Assembly (NCBI RefSeq): GCF_029027585.1
Contig: NZ_CP093397.1
Coordinates: 1,539,405-1,603,404 of the forward strand
DNA length: 64,000 nucleotides
DNA from: Sulfurimonas sp.
Lineage (GTDB): Bacteria; Campylobacterota; Campylobacteria; Campylobacterales; Sulfurimonadaceae
Reading direction: 5' to 3'
Shown: piece by piece, positions 17,436 through 26,528 of the stretch
How positions within the stretch are numbered: position 1 is the stretch's first letter
Layout: every line of letters begins with the position of its first letter
Position numbers and translations under genes: made by a program
The notes under the pieces: model-generated
What the model was told of the DNA's origin: nothing
Seen by the model: only the letters and a program-made list of their open reading frames with translations
Databases searched by the model: none

Positions 17436-17834
17436 TTATAATATTAATAGATATTTTTATTTTCGGCATATCTTTGATATTTGTTGATAATGAACGCCAA
17501 GTGTTAGAGAAACAAAATCTAGAATATAATATGGATACTATTGGCAAGTTCACTAGTATCTTAAGCTCTTAGTCATATGCAGGTCGTGTCATGTGCGACA
17601 CATAGCCACGCCCCACAGTAAAGTTCTTTATATCTATGTGCTCCATATTTTTCAAGCTGGTCTGTAAAGTTACAAAGCATACCAAGACTAAAAAAAGTAA
17701 ATTCATTTCTAGAAGACTTAAAGAGCTTAACAAAGGACTTTTTTAAATTATTGTAAAATTAGATGAAATGGGTGCTATATAATTATGCAGTGGTCTCTCG
17801 ATTGGATTCGTAAAATTACATATAAAGAGTTTAA
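17436..17834. other. 400-base gene-poor stretch with reading-frame relics
   Basis: The stretch between tkt and the acetyltransferase is not plainly coding. A plus-strand frame without a good start stays open from inside the tkt end to TAG at 17570-17572, reading like a membrane anchor plus a polar tail (IDIFIFGISLIFVDNE). A small minus-strand frame is listed separately. A hairpin-forming tract (GTGTCATGTGCGACAC region near 17585-17602) is present. At 17785-17838 a 17-codon frame (MQWSLDWIRKITYKEFK) ends in ATGA overlapping the acetyltransferase start and may be a coupling leader. These look like leftovers of replaced genes. Confidence 0.4.
17569..17706 (-). CDS. Possible 45-residue secreted peptide
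   Basis: ATG at 17706 reads MNLLFLVLVCFVTLQTS, a convincing short hydrophobic leader, followed by a polar tail ending RGYVSHMTRPAYD before TAA at 17569-17571. The ribosome site is weak (TCTAGAA), there is no recognised family, and the surrounding DNA looks like decayed genes, so it may be the remains of a longer gene. It is too short for a confident call. I include it because the leader-plus-tail layout is unlikely for a random frame. Confidence 0.3.
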   Translation of the reverse strand: MNLLFLVLVCFVTLQTSLKNMEHIDIKNFTVGRGYVSHMTRPAYD

Positions 17835-18287
17835 ATGAATATTGAAAAATTAACTATAGAAAATAAAGAGCTTATATCTTTGTGGAGATATGAAGGTGAA
17901 TATTCTGGGTTTAATTATGCTTTAGAAAAAGATGGCTGGTTAGATTCATATTGTACAAGAGATTCTAAATCTTGTTTTATTGCCAAAAAAAATAGTGAAA
18001 TCATTGGAGTTTTTTTCTTTATTGAAGAAAATGAAAATGAATTTAGAATCCTTATAAACCCTGGTTTTTTAAATAAAGGTTATGGGAAAACTATTACTTC
18101 AAAAGCTATTGATTTAGGTTTTAAAGAACTTCTTTTTACAAAAATATCTTTGATAGTACGAAAAAATCATCCTGTTGCTATAAAACTTTATGAAAAGTTG
18201 GGCTTTAAAATTACAGGGGAGACAAACGAAAAAATCAATAATGAGAATATTGAGTTTTTCAAGATGAAAAAATCAATAAACTCATAG
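17835..18287 (+). CDS. GNAT-family N-acetyltransferase
   Basis: A 150-residue protein with the GNAT fold: a beta strand region FFFIEENENEFRILINPGF, the acetyl-CoA loop LNKGYGKTITSKAID, and motif B ending IKLYEKLGFKITGETNE. It transfers an acetyl group to an amine; the substrate is unknown. The ATG overlaps the stop of a possible 17-codon leader. It is convergent with gadB, six bases apart, and no terminator is seen between them. The neighbourhood upstream is gene-poor, so it may be a later arrival. Confidence 0.78.
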   Translation: MNIEKLTIENKELISLWRYEGEYSGFNYALEKDGWLDSYCTRDSKSCFIAKKNSEIIGVFFFIEENENEFRILINPGFLNKGYGKTITSKAIDLGFKELLFTKISLIVRKNHPVAIKLYEKLGFKITGETNEKINNENIEFFKMKKSINS

Positions 18288-18292
18288 TCTTT

Positions 18293-19696
18293 CTAACAAA
18301 TTTTCAGTCCACTAGATATTGGTGATGAAATTTCATTTTCATTTTCTAATTCTTTAGTAGCTTGAGTGATATGTTCAACTAAAAGAGTTGCTAAATCATA
18401 ATCAAAACCTTCTTTTGCAACAACTCTTAAAATGGCTACATCCTCGGCATCTGAAGGAAGTGTATAAGCTGGAACTTGCCAGCCATGGTAACGAAGTTTG
18501 TCTGAGACTTGATAAACATTATAAGAAGCTCCATCTTTTAACTTAAATGCTAAAAGAGGCATTTTAATATCTTCTATTATTGACTCACCAATTCCGGATA
18601 GATCCAGTCTTTCTTTTAAGTACATTGTTACATCAAAACAAGCTTGATGTATTTTTCTATACCCCTCAAATCCTAAACGAATAAAGTTATAGTACTGTGC
18701 AATTACCTGACTACCAGGACGAGAAAAATTTAGTGCGAATGTAGGCATATCTCCACCTAAATAATTCACATGAAAAATCAGCTCCTCTGGCAATAATGAC
18801 CACTCTTTCCACATTGCCCAGCCAACACCGGGAGCTACAAGACCAAACTTATGTCCAGATACATTAATAGAATTTACCCACTTTAGTCTAAAGTCCCACT
18901 CTAGCTCAGGGTCTAAAAATGGAGCAACGAATCCACCGCTTGCAGCATCTACATGAATAGGGATATCATAACCTGTTTCTTTATTATAAACATCAATAAG
19001 GTCGTTTAATGTTTTAACATCTTGATACTCACCAGTATATGTTGTACCTAAAATTGCAAGAACACCCATAGTGTTTTCATCACATAATTCAATGGCTTTT
19101 GCAGGGTCAAACTTAAATCCATTATTTTGATTCATATTGACAGTTCTCATCTCGATGTCCCAGTAAACACAAAACTTTTCCCAGCAAACCTGTACATCAG
19201 AACCAACAACAAAATTTGGTTTTGTTGTATCTTTACCCTGAGCTTTTCGTTTTGCTCTCCAGTTCCATTTCATAGCCATTCCACAAAGCATCGCTGCTTC
19301 ACTTGAACCAATGGTAGAACATCCACAAGCTTCCTTGTCTGAATTGGTATGACCATGAAATAAGTTAGCAAGCATATTTACACAACGCATTTCAATCTGT
19401 GCAGTTTGAGGATATTCATCTTTATCAATCATGTTCTTATCAAATGTTTCATTCATTAGTTGCGCAGCTTCTGGTTCTATCCATGTTGTCACAAAAGTTG
19501 CTAAATTGAGTCTTGAATTTCCATCTAACATAAGTTCATCATGAACAATTTGATAAGCATTTCTTGGTGTCATCTCTTGCTCTGGTATATTGTACTTTGG
19601 GGCAGGTTTTCTTAAGCCACTAGCACCAAATACTGGATCGTTTTCTCTTAACAAAGATGTCTGAACTTCATCCTCATGTTTTCTTTTATGTAACAT
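18293..19696 (-). CDS. gadB: Glutamate decarboxylase
   Basis: A PLP enzyme of 467 residues from the ATG at 19696, which has AAAGGA six bases upstream; an earlier ATG at 19714 would give 473. Lys in INVSGHKFGLVAPG is the PLP anchor, with HVDAASGGFVAPF and CSTIGSSEAAMLCG binding the cofactor. It converts glutamate to 4-aminobutyrate, consuming a proton, usually in acid resistance or GABA formation. No gadC antiporter is adjacent. A near-perfect palindrome lies about 25 bases upstream of the longer start, close to its probable promoter, so a dedicated repressor or activator is likely. The gene is uncommon in close relatives as far as I recall. Confidence 0.92.
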   Translation of the reverse strand: MLHKRKHEDEVQTSLLRENDPVFGASGLRKPAPKYNIPEQEMTPRNAYQIVHDELMLDGNSRLNLATFVTTWIEPEAAQLMNETFDKNMIDKDEYPQTAQIEMRCVNMLANLFHGHTNSDKEACGCSTIGSSEAAMLCGMAMKWNWRAKRKAQGKDTTKPNFVVGSDVQVCWEKFCVYWDIEMRTVNMNQNNGFKFDPAKAIELCDENTMGVLAILGTTYTGEYQDVKTLNDLIDVYNKETGYDIPIHVDAASGGFVAPFLDPELEWDFRLKWVNSINVSGHKFGLVAPGVGWAMWKEWSLLPEELIFHVNYLGGDMPTFALNFSRPGSQVIAQYYNFIRLGFEGYRKIHQACFDVTMYLKERLDLSGIGESIIEDIKMPLLAFKLKDGASYNVYQVSDKLRYHGWQVPAYTLPSDAEDVAILRVVAKEGFDYDLATLLVEHITQATKELENENEISSPISSGLKIC

Positions 19697-19738
19697 TTCT
19701 ATCCTTTTATCCATTAATCACTAAGTATATCTTGACAT

Positions 19739-19762
19739 AATTTCACTAAATTTAGTGAAATT
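19739..19762. promoter_or_regulatory. 24-base palindromic operator upstream of gadB
   Basis: The core TTTCACTAAATTTAGTGAAA (19741-19760) is a perfect inverted repeat, extended by AA on the left and TT on the right. On the minus strand it is followed by TATACT-like and AAAGGA elements leading to gadB, so it covers or abuts the promoter. Such perfect dyads are typical of binding sites for dimeric regulators. The regulator is unknown. Confidence 0.6.
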
Positions 19763-19891
19763 TAGATTTAAAATAGAAAAATGGAGTTTAAAAAGTAATT
19801 GAAAGTACCGTATAGTGATGGTTGAAAAAGTCTTATTTACAACGCCAATTCAAGTTTAAATCTCATAATCTATAGACTGCTTTATTTTTGA

Positions 19892-21007
19892 TTAATCAGA
19901 TAAACTATTTAAAGTATCTATGATTTCATCCATTTTATTGCTTACTTTATTAACAGCATCAGAGATGCCATTTACTTCCTCAGCATTTTTATTTAAAGTT
20001 TCTGAACTATCTGAGATAGACTGAATCAGAACATTGGTAGTAGCTGTTGTCTCGGAGAGACTTTTTTGTGTTCTCTCAGCTAATTTTCTAACTTCATCAG
20101 CAACAACTGCAAAACCACGACCATGCTCACCAGCACGAGCTGCCTCAATGGCTGCATTTAGAGCTAGTAAGTTTGTTTGTTCAGCGATATCGCCAATAGT
20201 TAGAAGAATCGTTTTCAATTCATTTGCATTTTGAACAAGAGATTGTAGATTATCAACCATTTCATTTTCTTTTTGGGAAACAGAATGAATTCTATCTACA
20301 ATATTATTTATGCTATCTTTAAACTCAACGATTGTTGTATTTGTAATATTTTCTATTGTGGTATTTAATGTATTTGAGGATTCTATAATTTGATTATTTG
20401 AATCTTCATTTTGTTGTTGCAAATCTTCAAGAGATTGACCAAGAATATTAATATTGTTTAATAAATCAGCCATTTTAGCTTCAACGGTTACAGTACTTCT
20501 TGTAGTAAATTTACCATCAGAAAAGCTTTGAAGTGTATTGATAGCATTATCCAAATTTTTCTCAGATTCTTCAAGCATTTTATTCATACTATTTCTAAGA
20601 ACATGAACATACGGTGTTTTTGAATTAGAAGCAATTCTTATAGAAAAATTTCCTTTTGAAACTTTGTCAGCTGTCAAAACCATTTCACCTGCAACTTTTG
20701 TATCTTCTTCTATGGATGACTGATAGATTGTTATTATCTTATTAAAGTTTTGTTCTGCTTGTGAAGTTGCATTTTGATTTATAGCTATTTTATTAACATT
20801 AAACTTCAGCATTTCTATTAACTGTATTATTTTTTTATTTAAAGTATTAGCTCCCCCAGATGATGGAATATTTTGAAGAGCTATAGCGACACCAACTGTA
20901 ATTACTGCTGCAATAACCTGAATAATAGTAGAATCTGTTAATAATATAGATGCTATTAATAAAGAAAATGTAACAACAAGTATTATGTTTTTTTGTAATG
21001 TATTCAT
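19892..21007 (-). CDS. cetA: Membrane chemoreceptor without a sensor domain (CetA/Aer-like)
   Basis: A 371-residue receptor. Residues about 8-45 hold two hydrophobic segments separated by only a few residues, so there is no periplasmic ligand domain. A HAMP-like region follows (about 105-170, [15 protein letters not shown] and [10 protein letters not shown]), then the chemotaxis signalling hairpin with the invariant tip [20 protein letters not shown] and [24 protein letters not shown] flank. In Campylobacter, CetA of this layout pairs with the separate PAS protein CetB to sense energy state. The PAS partner is the gene just upstream (9-base gap), so I infer the same split system. The tail lacks a methyl-receptor docking pentapeptide. 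Confidence 0.75.
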   Translation of the reverse strand: MNTLQKNIILVVTFSLLIASILLTDSTIIQVIAAVITVGVAIALQNIPSSGGANTLNKKIIQLIEMLKFNVNKIAINQNATSQAEQNFNKIITIYQSSIEEDTKVAGEMVLTADKVSKGNFSIRIASNSKTPYVHVLRNSMNKMLEESEKNLDNAINTLQSFSDGKFTTRSTVTVEAKMADLLNNINILGQSLEDLQQQNEDSNNQIIESSNTLNTTIENITNTTIVEFKDSINNIVDRIHSVSQKENEMVDNLQSLVQNANELKTILLTIGDIAEQTNLLALNAAIEAARAGEHGRGFAVVADEVRKLAERTQKSLSETTATTNVLIQSISDSSETLNKNAEEVNGISDAVNKVSNKMDEIIDTLNSLSD

Positions 21008-21016
21008 AGATTTATC

Positions 21017-21400
21017 CTAGTTAAGTGTTTTATATAGTGCTTGGGCATTTGCTATTTCTTGTTTAGAAGGTTTTCTTCTACAAGACATAAATGTTTTTTG
21101 ATTTGTGAGATCATCATACATAGGATACACAGTTGCAAAAACCCAGTAGTAATCACCATTTTTTGTAGTATTTTTTACATAACCAGTCCATATTTTCCCA
21201 CTTTTTGCAGTTTCCCATAAGTCTTTAAATGCTGCACGAGGCATATCTTTATGACGAACAATACTATGAGGTTGTCCAATAAGTTCTTCTAAGGTATATC
21301 CAGCTATTTTACAGAAATCATCATTTGCAAATATGATTTTACCTTTTTCATCAGTTTGTGATACCAAGAAATCATCACTTTTTAAAACATATTCTTGCAT
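21017..21400 (-). CDS. cetB: PAS-domain redox sensor (CetB/Aer N-terminal-like)
   Basis: A 127-residue protein from the ATG at 21400, which has AGAAAGGA upstream; longer versions run into phoU. It is a single PAS domain. IIFANDDFCKIAGYTLEELIGQPHSIVRHKDMPRAAFKDLWET closely follows the pattern of the Aer sensor, where the GQPHxxVRHxDMP tract belongs to the FAD pocket, and NGDYYWVFATVYP follows. It probably binds FAD and signals through the adjacent receptor. Both genes lie downstream of phoU on the same strand (40-base gap), so they may be expressed with the phosphate operon. Confidence 0.78.
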   Translation of the reverse strand: MQEYVLKSDDFLVSQTDEKGKIIFANDDFCKIAGYTLEELIGQPHSIVRHKDMPRAAFKDLWETAKSGKIWTGYVKNTTKNGDYYWVFATVYPMYDDLTNQKTFMSCRRKPSKQEIANAQALYKTLN

Positions 21401-21440
21401 ATATTTCCTTTCTAATATTATTGCCGATATTCTAGCATAG

Positions 21441-22112
21441 TTAAGTATATTGACGAATGTCACCACCTTGTGAAGCATAAAGCATCAGGTTTGCAATATT
21501 TACACTTCTGTCACATGAACGCTCTAGTTTACGAAGTGTTCCCAAAACTTTTACATACTCAATAGAAAGCTCTTTTTCATCTATAATCATAGTCATAATT
21601 TCTTTTTCTAGTAGGGAAAAAAAATCATCATTTTTGCTCTCTTCAACCATAACTTTAGCATAGTAAGATTCTATATCGCAGTTGTCTAGTTGCTCAAAAC
21701 ATTCTAGGATATACTCTAGCGCAGTTATAGTGCTTTTATGTAGAAGAATTATAGTTGCATCTAGTGGTGTTAAATCACACAAACTAAGAGAATGCTCTTT
21801 CATACGATTTGAGTATTTTTTAACACCCACGCCTATTCGTACTATTTCATTTGTCATTTTTAAATAAGCAACTAAAGAACGAAGTTCTTTTGCTTCTGGG
21901 CCAAAAAGGGCAAATGTTTTTATAATCTCATTATCGATTATATCGCCTTGCATACTGATATTGGTAAGTTTGCTTTGAACTTTTTTATATAATGATTCAT
22001 TACTATTTTTGTAAGCATCTAGACTAAGAGAATTAGCCTCTATTATTGTGCTTAATAAGTTTGAAATTGTCTTTCTAATTTCTTCTATTTTAGTATTATA
22101 TTTTGTTGACAT
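21441..22112 (-). CDS. phoU: PhoU-domain phosphate regulator
   Basis: A 223-residue helical protein with PhoU-type repeats, for example IDNEIIKTFALFGPEAKELRSLVAYLKMTNEIVRIGVGVKKYSNRM in the first half and the second bundle around LRKLERSCDRSVNIANLMLY. PhoU modulates Pst transport and the phosphate sensor kinase. It follows pstB on the same strand after a 24-base gap, the classical position. The conserved acidic/basic metal-binding motifs are partly recognisable only, so it is a divergent member. Confidence 0.85.
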   Translation of the reverse strand: MSTKYNTKIEEIRKTISNLLSTIIEANSLSLDAYKNSNESLYKKVQSKLTNISMQGDIIDNEIIKTFALFGPEAKELRSLVAYLKMTNEIVRIGVGVKKYSNRMKEHSLSLCDLTPLDATIILLHKSTITALEYILECFEQLDNCDIESYYAKVMVEESKNDDFFSLLEKEIMTMIIDEKELSIEYVKVLGTLRKLERSCDRSVNIANLMLYASQGGDIRQYT

Positions 22113-22136
22113 CTAGTTATCCTTTAATTATTTTTT

Positions 22137-22922
22137 TTAACCGAATTTACCAGTAATATATTCTTCTGTTAGTTTTTCTTTTGGTGTTACAAAAAGCTTT
22201 TCTGTACGACCAAGTTCTATCAGTTCACCTAAATACATAAAACCTGTATAGTCACTTACTCTTGCAGCCTGTTGCATATTATGTGTCACTATAATGATAG
22301 AAACTCTCTGTTTAAGCTCAACTATTAACTCTTCAATCCCAGCTGTTGAAATTGGGTCAAGGGCAGAAGTTGGCTCATCAAAAAGTAAGACTTCTGGTTC
22401 AACAGCAATTGCTCTTGCTATGCATAGTCGTTGTTGTTGCCCACCTGAAAGACCGTTTGCGTCGTGCTTTAATCTATCTTTTACTTCATTCCAAATTGCT
22501 GCGTCTCTAAGTGCTTTTTCAACTCTACCTTTTAGTTCAGTTTTATTTTTTATACCTTGAAGTTTCATACCATATGCAACATTATCAAAAATACTCATAG
22601 GAAATGCAGTGGGCTTTTGAAATATCATTCCTATATTTATCCTAAGATTGATAAGGTCTTCTTTTGGAGTCAAAATATTTTTATTTTTAAATAAAATTTC
22701 GCCTTTATAACTGTTTCCAGCATATAAATCATGCATACGGTTAAAACTTCTAAGAAGTGTAGTCTTTCCGCATCCAGATGGACCAATAAGTGCCGTAATA
22801 GAATTTTTTGCTATGGGCATAGTTAGTTTTTTTATACTTGGTTCATCAACTCCAGCATAAGTAAACTCAAAATTTTTAACTTGAAGTGCTTTTTTTTCTG
22901 CTATATTTATAATAGTTGCCAT
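22137..22922 (-). CDS. pstB: Phosphate ABC transporter ATP-binding protein
   Basis: A 261-residue ABC ATPase. The Walker A is [20 protein letters not shown], followed by a Q-loop in [21 protein letters not shown], the signature [16 protein letters not shown] and Walker [14 protein letters not shown]. The NRMHDL and PTAFPMSI tracts are specific for PstB. It powers high-affinity phosphate import at the inner membrane with PstC and PstA. It overlaps pstA by one base. Length is normal. Confidence 0.97.
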   Translation of the reverse strand: MATIINIAEKKALQVKNFEFTYAGVDEPSIKKLTMPIAKNSITALIGPSGCGKTTLLRSFNRMHDLYAGNSYKGEILFKNKNILTPKEDLINLRINIGMIFQKPTAFPMSIFDNVAYGMKLQGIKNKTELKGRVEKALRDAAIWNEVKDRLKHDANGLSGGQQQRLCIARAIAVEPEVLLFDEPTSALDPISTAGIEELIVELKQRVSIIIVTHNMQQAARVSDYTGFMYLGELIELGRTEKLFVTPKEKLTEEYITGKFG

Positions 22923-23761
22923 TATTTCCCCTTTTTCATAATAAATACTCGTCCGATGATGTTAAGAGTTAAGATAAACATACTAAGTATAAAAGCTGCT
23001 GCCCAACCGAGTTTTTGCCAATCTTCATAAGGACTTGTTGCATAGTTATACATAGTTACAGTTAGAGATGCCATCGGTTCACTCATATCTGTATTTAAAA
23101 AATTATCATTAAATGATGTAAAAAGTAAAGGAGCTGTCTCTCCAGCTACTCTAGCAACACCAAGTAATATTCCTGTTAATATTCCCACTCTAGCACCACG
23201 ATAAACTACTTGGATAATTACTTTATATTTAGGCGCACCAAGAGCAAAAGCAGCTTCTCTGAGAGTGGAAGGAACTAACTGAAGCATATCATCAGTTGTG
23301 CGTAAAATGATTGGTAGCATTATGATAGTTAAGGCGATAGAACCAGCCCAACCAGAAAAGTGTCCCATAGGAGCAACTACAACAGAGTAAACAAAAGCAC
23401 CAATGACAATACTTGGAGCAGACATCATAATGTCTGAAATATCACGAATTGTTTCTGCTAATTTTGATTTTTGTCCATATTCACTAAGATATGTTCCAGC
23501 TAAAATACCAAAAGGAACACCAATGAGAGTAGCAACTCCAACAATCATAAACTGACCAATAAGAGCGTGTTTAAGACCACTATCTTTATAACCGGGAGGT
23601 GCGCCTTCTTGAGTAAAGATGCTAAAACTTAAAGCATCTACCCCGTTGATAACTAAAACACCTAAGATCCAAAATAAAAAACCAATACCAATAAGAGCAG
23701 AGATAGTTGATAAAACCATAACTATATTGTTGGCAATTATACGCTTTTTTGTATGAGTCAT
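22922..23761 (-). CDS. pstA: Phosphate ABC transporter permease PstA
   Basis: A 279-residue inner-membrane protein with about six hydrophobic segments. The permease coupling loop is visible in [39 protein letters not shown] (EAA motif). [22 protein letters not shown] is also characteristic of PstA. It overlaps pstC and pstB by one base each, consistent with coupled translation of a stoichiometric complex. Confidence 0.95.
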   Translation of the reverse strand: MTHTKKRIIANNIVMVLSTISALIGIGFLFWILGVLVINGVDALSFSIFTQEGAPPGYKDSGLKHALIGQFMIVGVATLIGVPFGILAGTYLSEYGQKSKLAETIRDISDIMMSAPSIVIGAFVYSVVVAPMGHFSGWAGSIALTIIMLPIILRTTDDMLQLVPSTLREAAFALGAPKYKVIIQVVYRGARVGILTGILLGVARVAGETAPLLFTSFNDNFLNTDMSEPMASLTVTMYNYATSPYEDWQKLGWAAAFILSMFILTLNIIGRVFIMKKGK

Positions 23762-24618
23762 TAACTTATCCTTTTTCTTCTAAGGAAGTAAAATTTTGCT
23801 ATTGAGATAATTGTAAAACTAATAACAAGAAGTAAAATAGAAAGTTCAAATAAAGATGAATAGTAAAGGTCTGTATCTGCCTCTGTAAATTCATTTGCTA
23901 AAGTTACAGGTATAGAAGTAGCAGGTGCTGTTAAATCGAGCGAGATTTTATGAACATTACCCATAACAAAAGTGACCGCCATAGTTTCTCCGATAGCACG
24001 ACCTAAAGCTAAAATAAAAGAGCCAATAATTCCAGCTTTTGCGTAAGGGATAACAATATCTTTAATTACATCCCATTTAGTCCCACCAAGCGCATAAGCT
24101 GATTCTTTTAAAATATCTGGTGTTGTATCCATAGCATCTCTAGTTACTGCCGCCATAAATGGAAGTATCATGATAGAGAGAACAATTCCTGCAGTTAACA
24201 TACTTATACCAATACCACCAAAGATATCTCGAATAATAGGTACAAAATAAAAAAGTCCCCACATACCGTATATAACAGAAGGGATAGCAGCAAGAAGCTC
24301 TATGCTTACTCCAACAGGAGTTTTAATTTTTTGAGGAGCTAATTCACTCAAAAATATTGCTACACCAATAGCAAGTGGAACAGCCAATAGCATTGCTAAA
24401 AAAGTCGATACAACAGAACCATATATAGCAGGTAAAGCACCAAATTTTTCTAAGTTAGGAGCCCATTTTGTGTCAGTAATAAAATCAAATCCTAAAGCCT
24501 GTATGGAATCCATAGATTGGTTAAGTAAAACTGTAAAAATCCCAGCAACTAAAAAAAATATAGAAATAGCTATGAATTTAGTTAAAGAGGCGAATATATT
24601 ATCTATTATTTTTGTCAA
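23761..24618 (-). CDS. pstC: Phosphate ABC transporter permease PstC
   Basis: A 285-residue permease with about six membrane segments. The coupling loop is DILKESAYALGGTKWDVIKDIVIPYAKAGIIGS, and AIPSVIYGMWGLF is typical of PstC. The start codon is TTG at 24618, with GGGAG upstream. It is the first gene of pstC-pstA-pstB-phoU, which may continue into the cetB/cetA pair. A shared promoter/operator segment lies 30 bases upstream. Confidence 0.95.
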   Translation of the reverse strand: MTKIIDNIFASLTKFIAISIFFLVAGIFTVLLNQSMDSIQALGFDFITDTKWAPNLEKFGALPAIYGSVVSTFLAMLLAVPLAIGVAIFLSELAPQKIKTPVGVSIELLAAIPSVIYGMWGLFYFVPIIRDIFGGIGISMLTAGIVLSIMILPFMAAVTRDAMDTTPDILKESAYALGGTKWDVIKDIVIPYAKAGIIGSFILALGRAIGETMAVTFVMGNVHKISLDLTAPATSIPVTLANEFTEADTDLYYSSLFELSILLLVISFTIISIAKFYFLRRKRIS

Positions 24619-24647
24619 AAAAATGTTTCTCCCTTTTTTAAGTCTAG

Positions 24648-24680
24648 AAGTATAAAAAAGTTTGGTTACAAAGAGATTAC
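24648..24680 (-). promoter_or_regulatory. Probable Pho box and promoter of pstC
   Basis: Read on the minus strand, this 33-base segment begins GTAATCT and has GTAAC 11 bases later, then a T-rich run and TATACTT as minus-10. It aligns without gaps to 26529-26561 before pstS, identical at 24 of 33 positions by my count. Repeats spaced 11 bases apart are the layout used by PhoB-type regulators. It lies between the divergent pstC and ppk2 genes. Confidence 0.65.
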
Positions 24681-24729
24681 TAAGAGTATTAGGAGTATAA
24701 TTATTGTATATAGCTAATAGGGAAGATTA

Positions 24730-25632
24730 ATGGAAATAAAGAAAAATAGTATGTTTGAAGTAGATGGGAGTGTTGTTTCTTTAGAAGAGTTGATAGAAGG
24801 TTATCAAAAATCTAAAGTTAAAAATAAAAAAGCAACTAAGAGTAAAGCTGATTTAAAAAGAGCAGATGAGCAAAAATTAAAGCCTTATCAGGCGGAACTT
24901 ATAAAATTACAAAAACATCTTGAAGTTAATAACCAAAAAATGATTATTCTTTTTGAAGGTAGAGATGCTGCTGGTAAAGGTGGAACTATACGAAGAGTTA
25001 CTAGATATATGGATGAAAAACATTATCGTGTTGTAGCACTTGGTAAACCAACAGAAGAACAAAAAACTCAATGGTTTTATCAAAAATATATACAATATTT
25101 TCCAGTTGGTGGAGAGATAGTTCTTTTTGATAGAAGTTGGTATAACAGAGCTATGGTTGAGTCAGTATTTAATTTTTGTACAAAAAAAGAATATGATGAT
25201 TTCATGAGAGGTGTTAAAGGCTTTGAAAATGATTTAGTTCGTCAAGGTATCATACTTGTTAAACTTTATTATAGTGTTACAAAAGATGAGCAGGCTAGAA
25301 GATTTGAGAGAAGAAAAAATGACCCTCTTAGACAATGGAAGCTTAGCGAGATAGATATGCAAGCTCAAGAAAAATGGGACGAGTTTACTACAACAAAGTA
25401 CAACATGATAAAGCAAACGCATTCTCATAGAGCACCATGGACTATTATCCGTTCAAAAGATAAGATAAAAGCTAGACTAGAATCTTTAAAAGTGATACTG
25501 CATGCAGTTGATTATGAAGGTAGAGAAGATTCTCTTAACTATGCACTTGATCCTAGAGTCGTTATATCGGGAGCAAGAGAGATAGAGATTATGGATGCGC
25601 AAGTATCAAGTACAGGTAAATTTATAGGTTAA
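24730..25632 (+). CDS. ppk2: Polyphosphate kinase 2 family protein, first of a tandem pair
   Basis: A 300-residue kinase. The nucleotide loop is EGRDAAGKGGTIRR (about 76-89), the Walker B-like FDRSWYNRAMVE about 133-144, and the lid has RRFERRKNDPLRQWKLSEID. These are the PPK2 signatures; the family transfers phosphate between polyphosphate and nucleotides, often making GTP or ATP from polyphosphate. A lysine-rich N-terminal arm of about 50 residues precedes the domain. It is divergent from pstC across the shared operator and followed after 12 bases by a second ppk2, so the two probably work as a pair or with different nucleotides. Confidence 0.93.
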   Translation: MEIKKNSMFEVDGSVVSLEELIEGYQKSKVKNKKATKSKADLKRADEQKLKPYQAELIKLQKHLEVNNQKMIILFEGRDAAGKGGTIRRVTRYMDEKHYRVVALGKPTEEQKTQWFYQKYIQYFPVGGEIVLFDRSWYNRAMVESVFNFCTKKEYDDFMRGVKGFENDLVRQGIILVKLYYSVTKDEQARRFERRKNDPLRQWKLSEIDMQAQEKWDEFTTTKYNMIKQTHSHRAPWTIIRSKDKIKARLESLKVILHAVDYEGREDSLNYALDPRVVISGAREIEIMDAQVSSTGKFIG

Positions 25633-25644
25633 AAGGAAAGTTAA

Positions 25645-26520
25645 ATGGCAAAGAGTAAAGAGAGAAATAAAGAAAGAAGAACGAAAAATTCAGATAGAAG
25701 ATCAGTATCAAAAAAAGAAGGTAAAGTTCAGATTTGGGTTAAAGAAGAAAAACTGGCTTATGAAAAAGAGCTTTCTGAACTTCAAGTTGAACTTTTGAAA
25801 TTTCAAAACCATGTAAAAGATAAAGGTCTTAAAATTCTTATGATATTTGAAGGTCGTGATGCTGCTGGAAAAGGTGGAACTATCAAGAGAATTACAGAAC
25901 ATCTAAATCCAAGAGGGGCAAGAGTTGTAGCACTAGAAAAACCTAGTGATAAAGAGACTTCACAATGGTATTTCCAAAGATATGCAAAGCACTTACCAAG
26001 TGCAGGAGAGATGGTACTATTTGATAGAAGCTGGTACAACAGATCTATGGTTGAACCTGTTATGGGTTTTTGTACAGAAAGACAACATCATAAATTTTTA
26101 AAAGATGCTCCAGAGTTTGAAAAAATGATAGTAGATGAAGGTATTCAAATATTTAAATTTTATTTCTCGGTATCAAAAGATGAGCAGGCAAGTAGATTTA
26201 AAGCTAGAGAAACAGACCCACTAAAGCAGTATAAACTATCTCCTGTTGATAAAGAGTCACAAAGACTTTGGAATGAGTATTCACTTGCTAAGTTTATGAT
26301 GTTAAGTGCAACTCATACAGAAGCTGCTCCTTGGACTATTGTGAAAAGTGACAACAAGAAAAAAGCTAGAATAAACTGCATCAAACATATCTTAAACTTT
26401 GTTGATTACCCTGATAAAATAAGTTCAAAAAAGATAGAGATAGACAAAGAAATAATAGTTTATGGAAGAGATGAAGCCATTGCAATGGAGAAAAGATTTA
26501 AGTTTTCACTTAAGAAGTAA
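25645..26520 (+). CDS. ppk2: Polyphosphate kinase 2 family protein, second of a tandem pair
   Basis: A 291-residue paralogue of the preceding gene, with EGRDAAGKGGTIKR (about 69-82), FDRSWYNRSMVEPVMGFC (126-143) and SRFKARETDPLKQYKLSP. The N-terminal arm is short and highly basic (KERNKERRTKNSDRRS). Divergence from its neighbour is moderate throughout, so this is an old duplication rather than a recent one. It is followed by pstS with its own operator. Which nucleotide and direction it favours cannot be read from sequence. Confidence 0.93.
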   Translation: MAKSKERNKERRTKNSDRRSVSKKEGKVQIWVKEEKLAYEKELSELQVELLKFQNHVKDKGLKILMIFEGRDAAGKGGTIKRITEHLNPRGARVVALEKPSDKETSQWYFQRYAKHLPSAGEMVLFDRSWYNRSMVEPVMGFCTERQHHKFLKDAPEFEKMIVDEGIQIFKFYFSVSKDEQASRFKARETDPLKQYKLSPVDKESQRLWNEYSLAKFMMLSATHTEAAPWTIVKSDNKKKARINCIKHILNFVDYPDKISSKKIEIDKEIIVYGRDEAIAMEKRFKFSLKK

Positions 26521-26528
26521 ATGACATC

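Noticed and set aside
21401..21478. Longer start for the PAS protein
   Set aside because: The extra 26 residues lie in the phoU coding end and lack PAS similarity; the ATG at 21400 has a good ribosome site.
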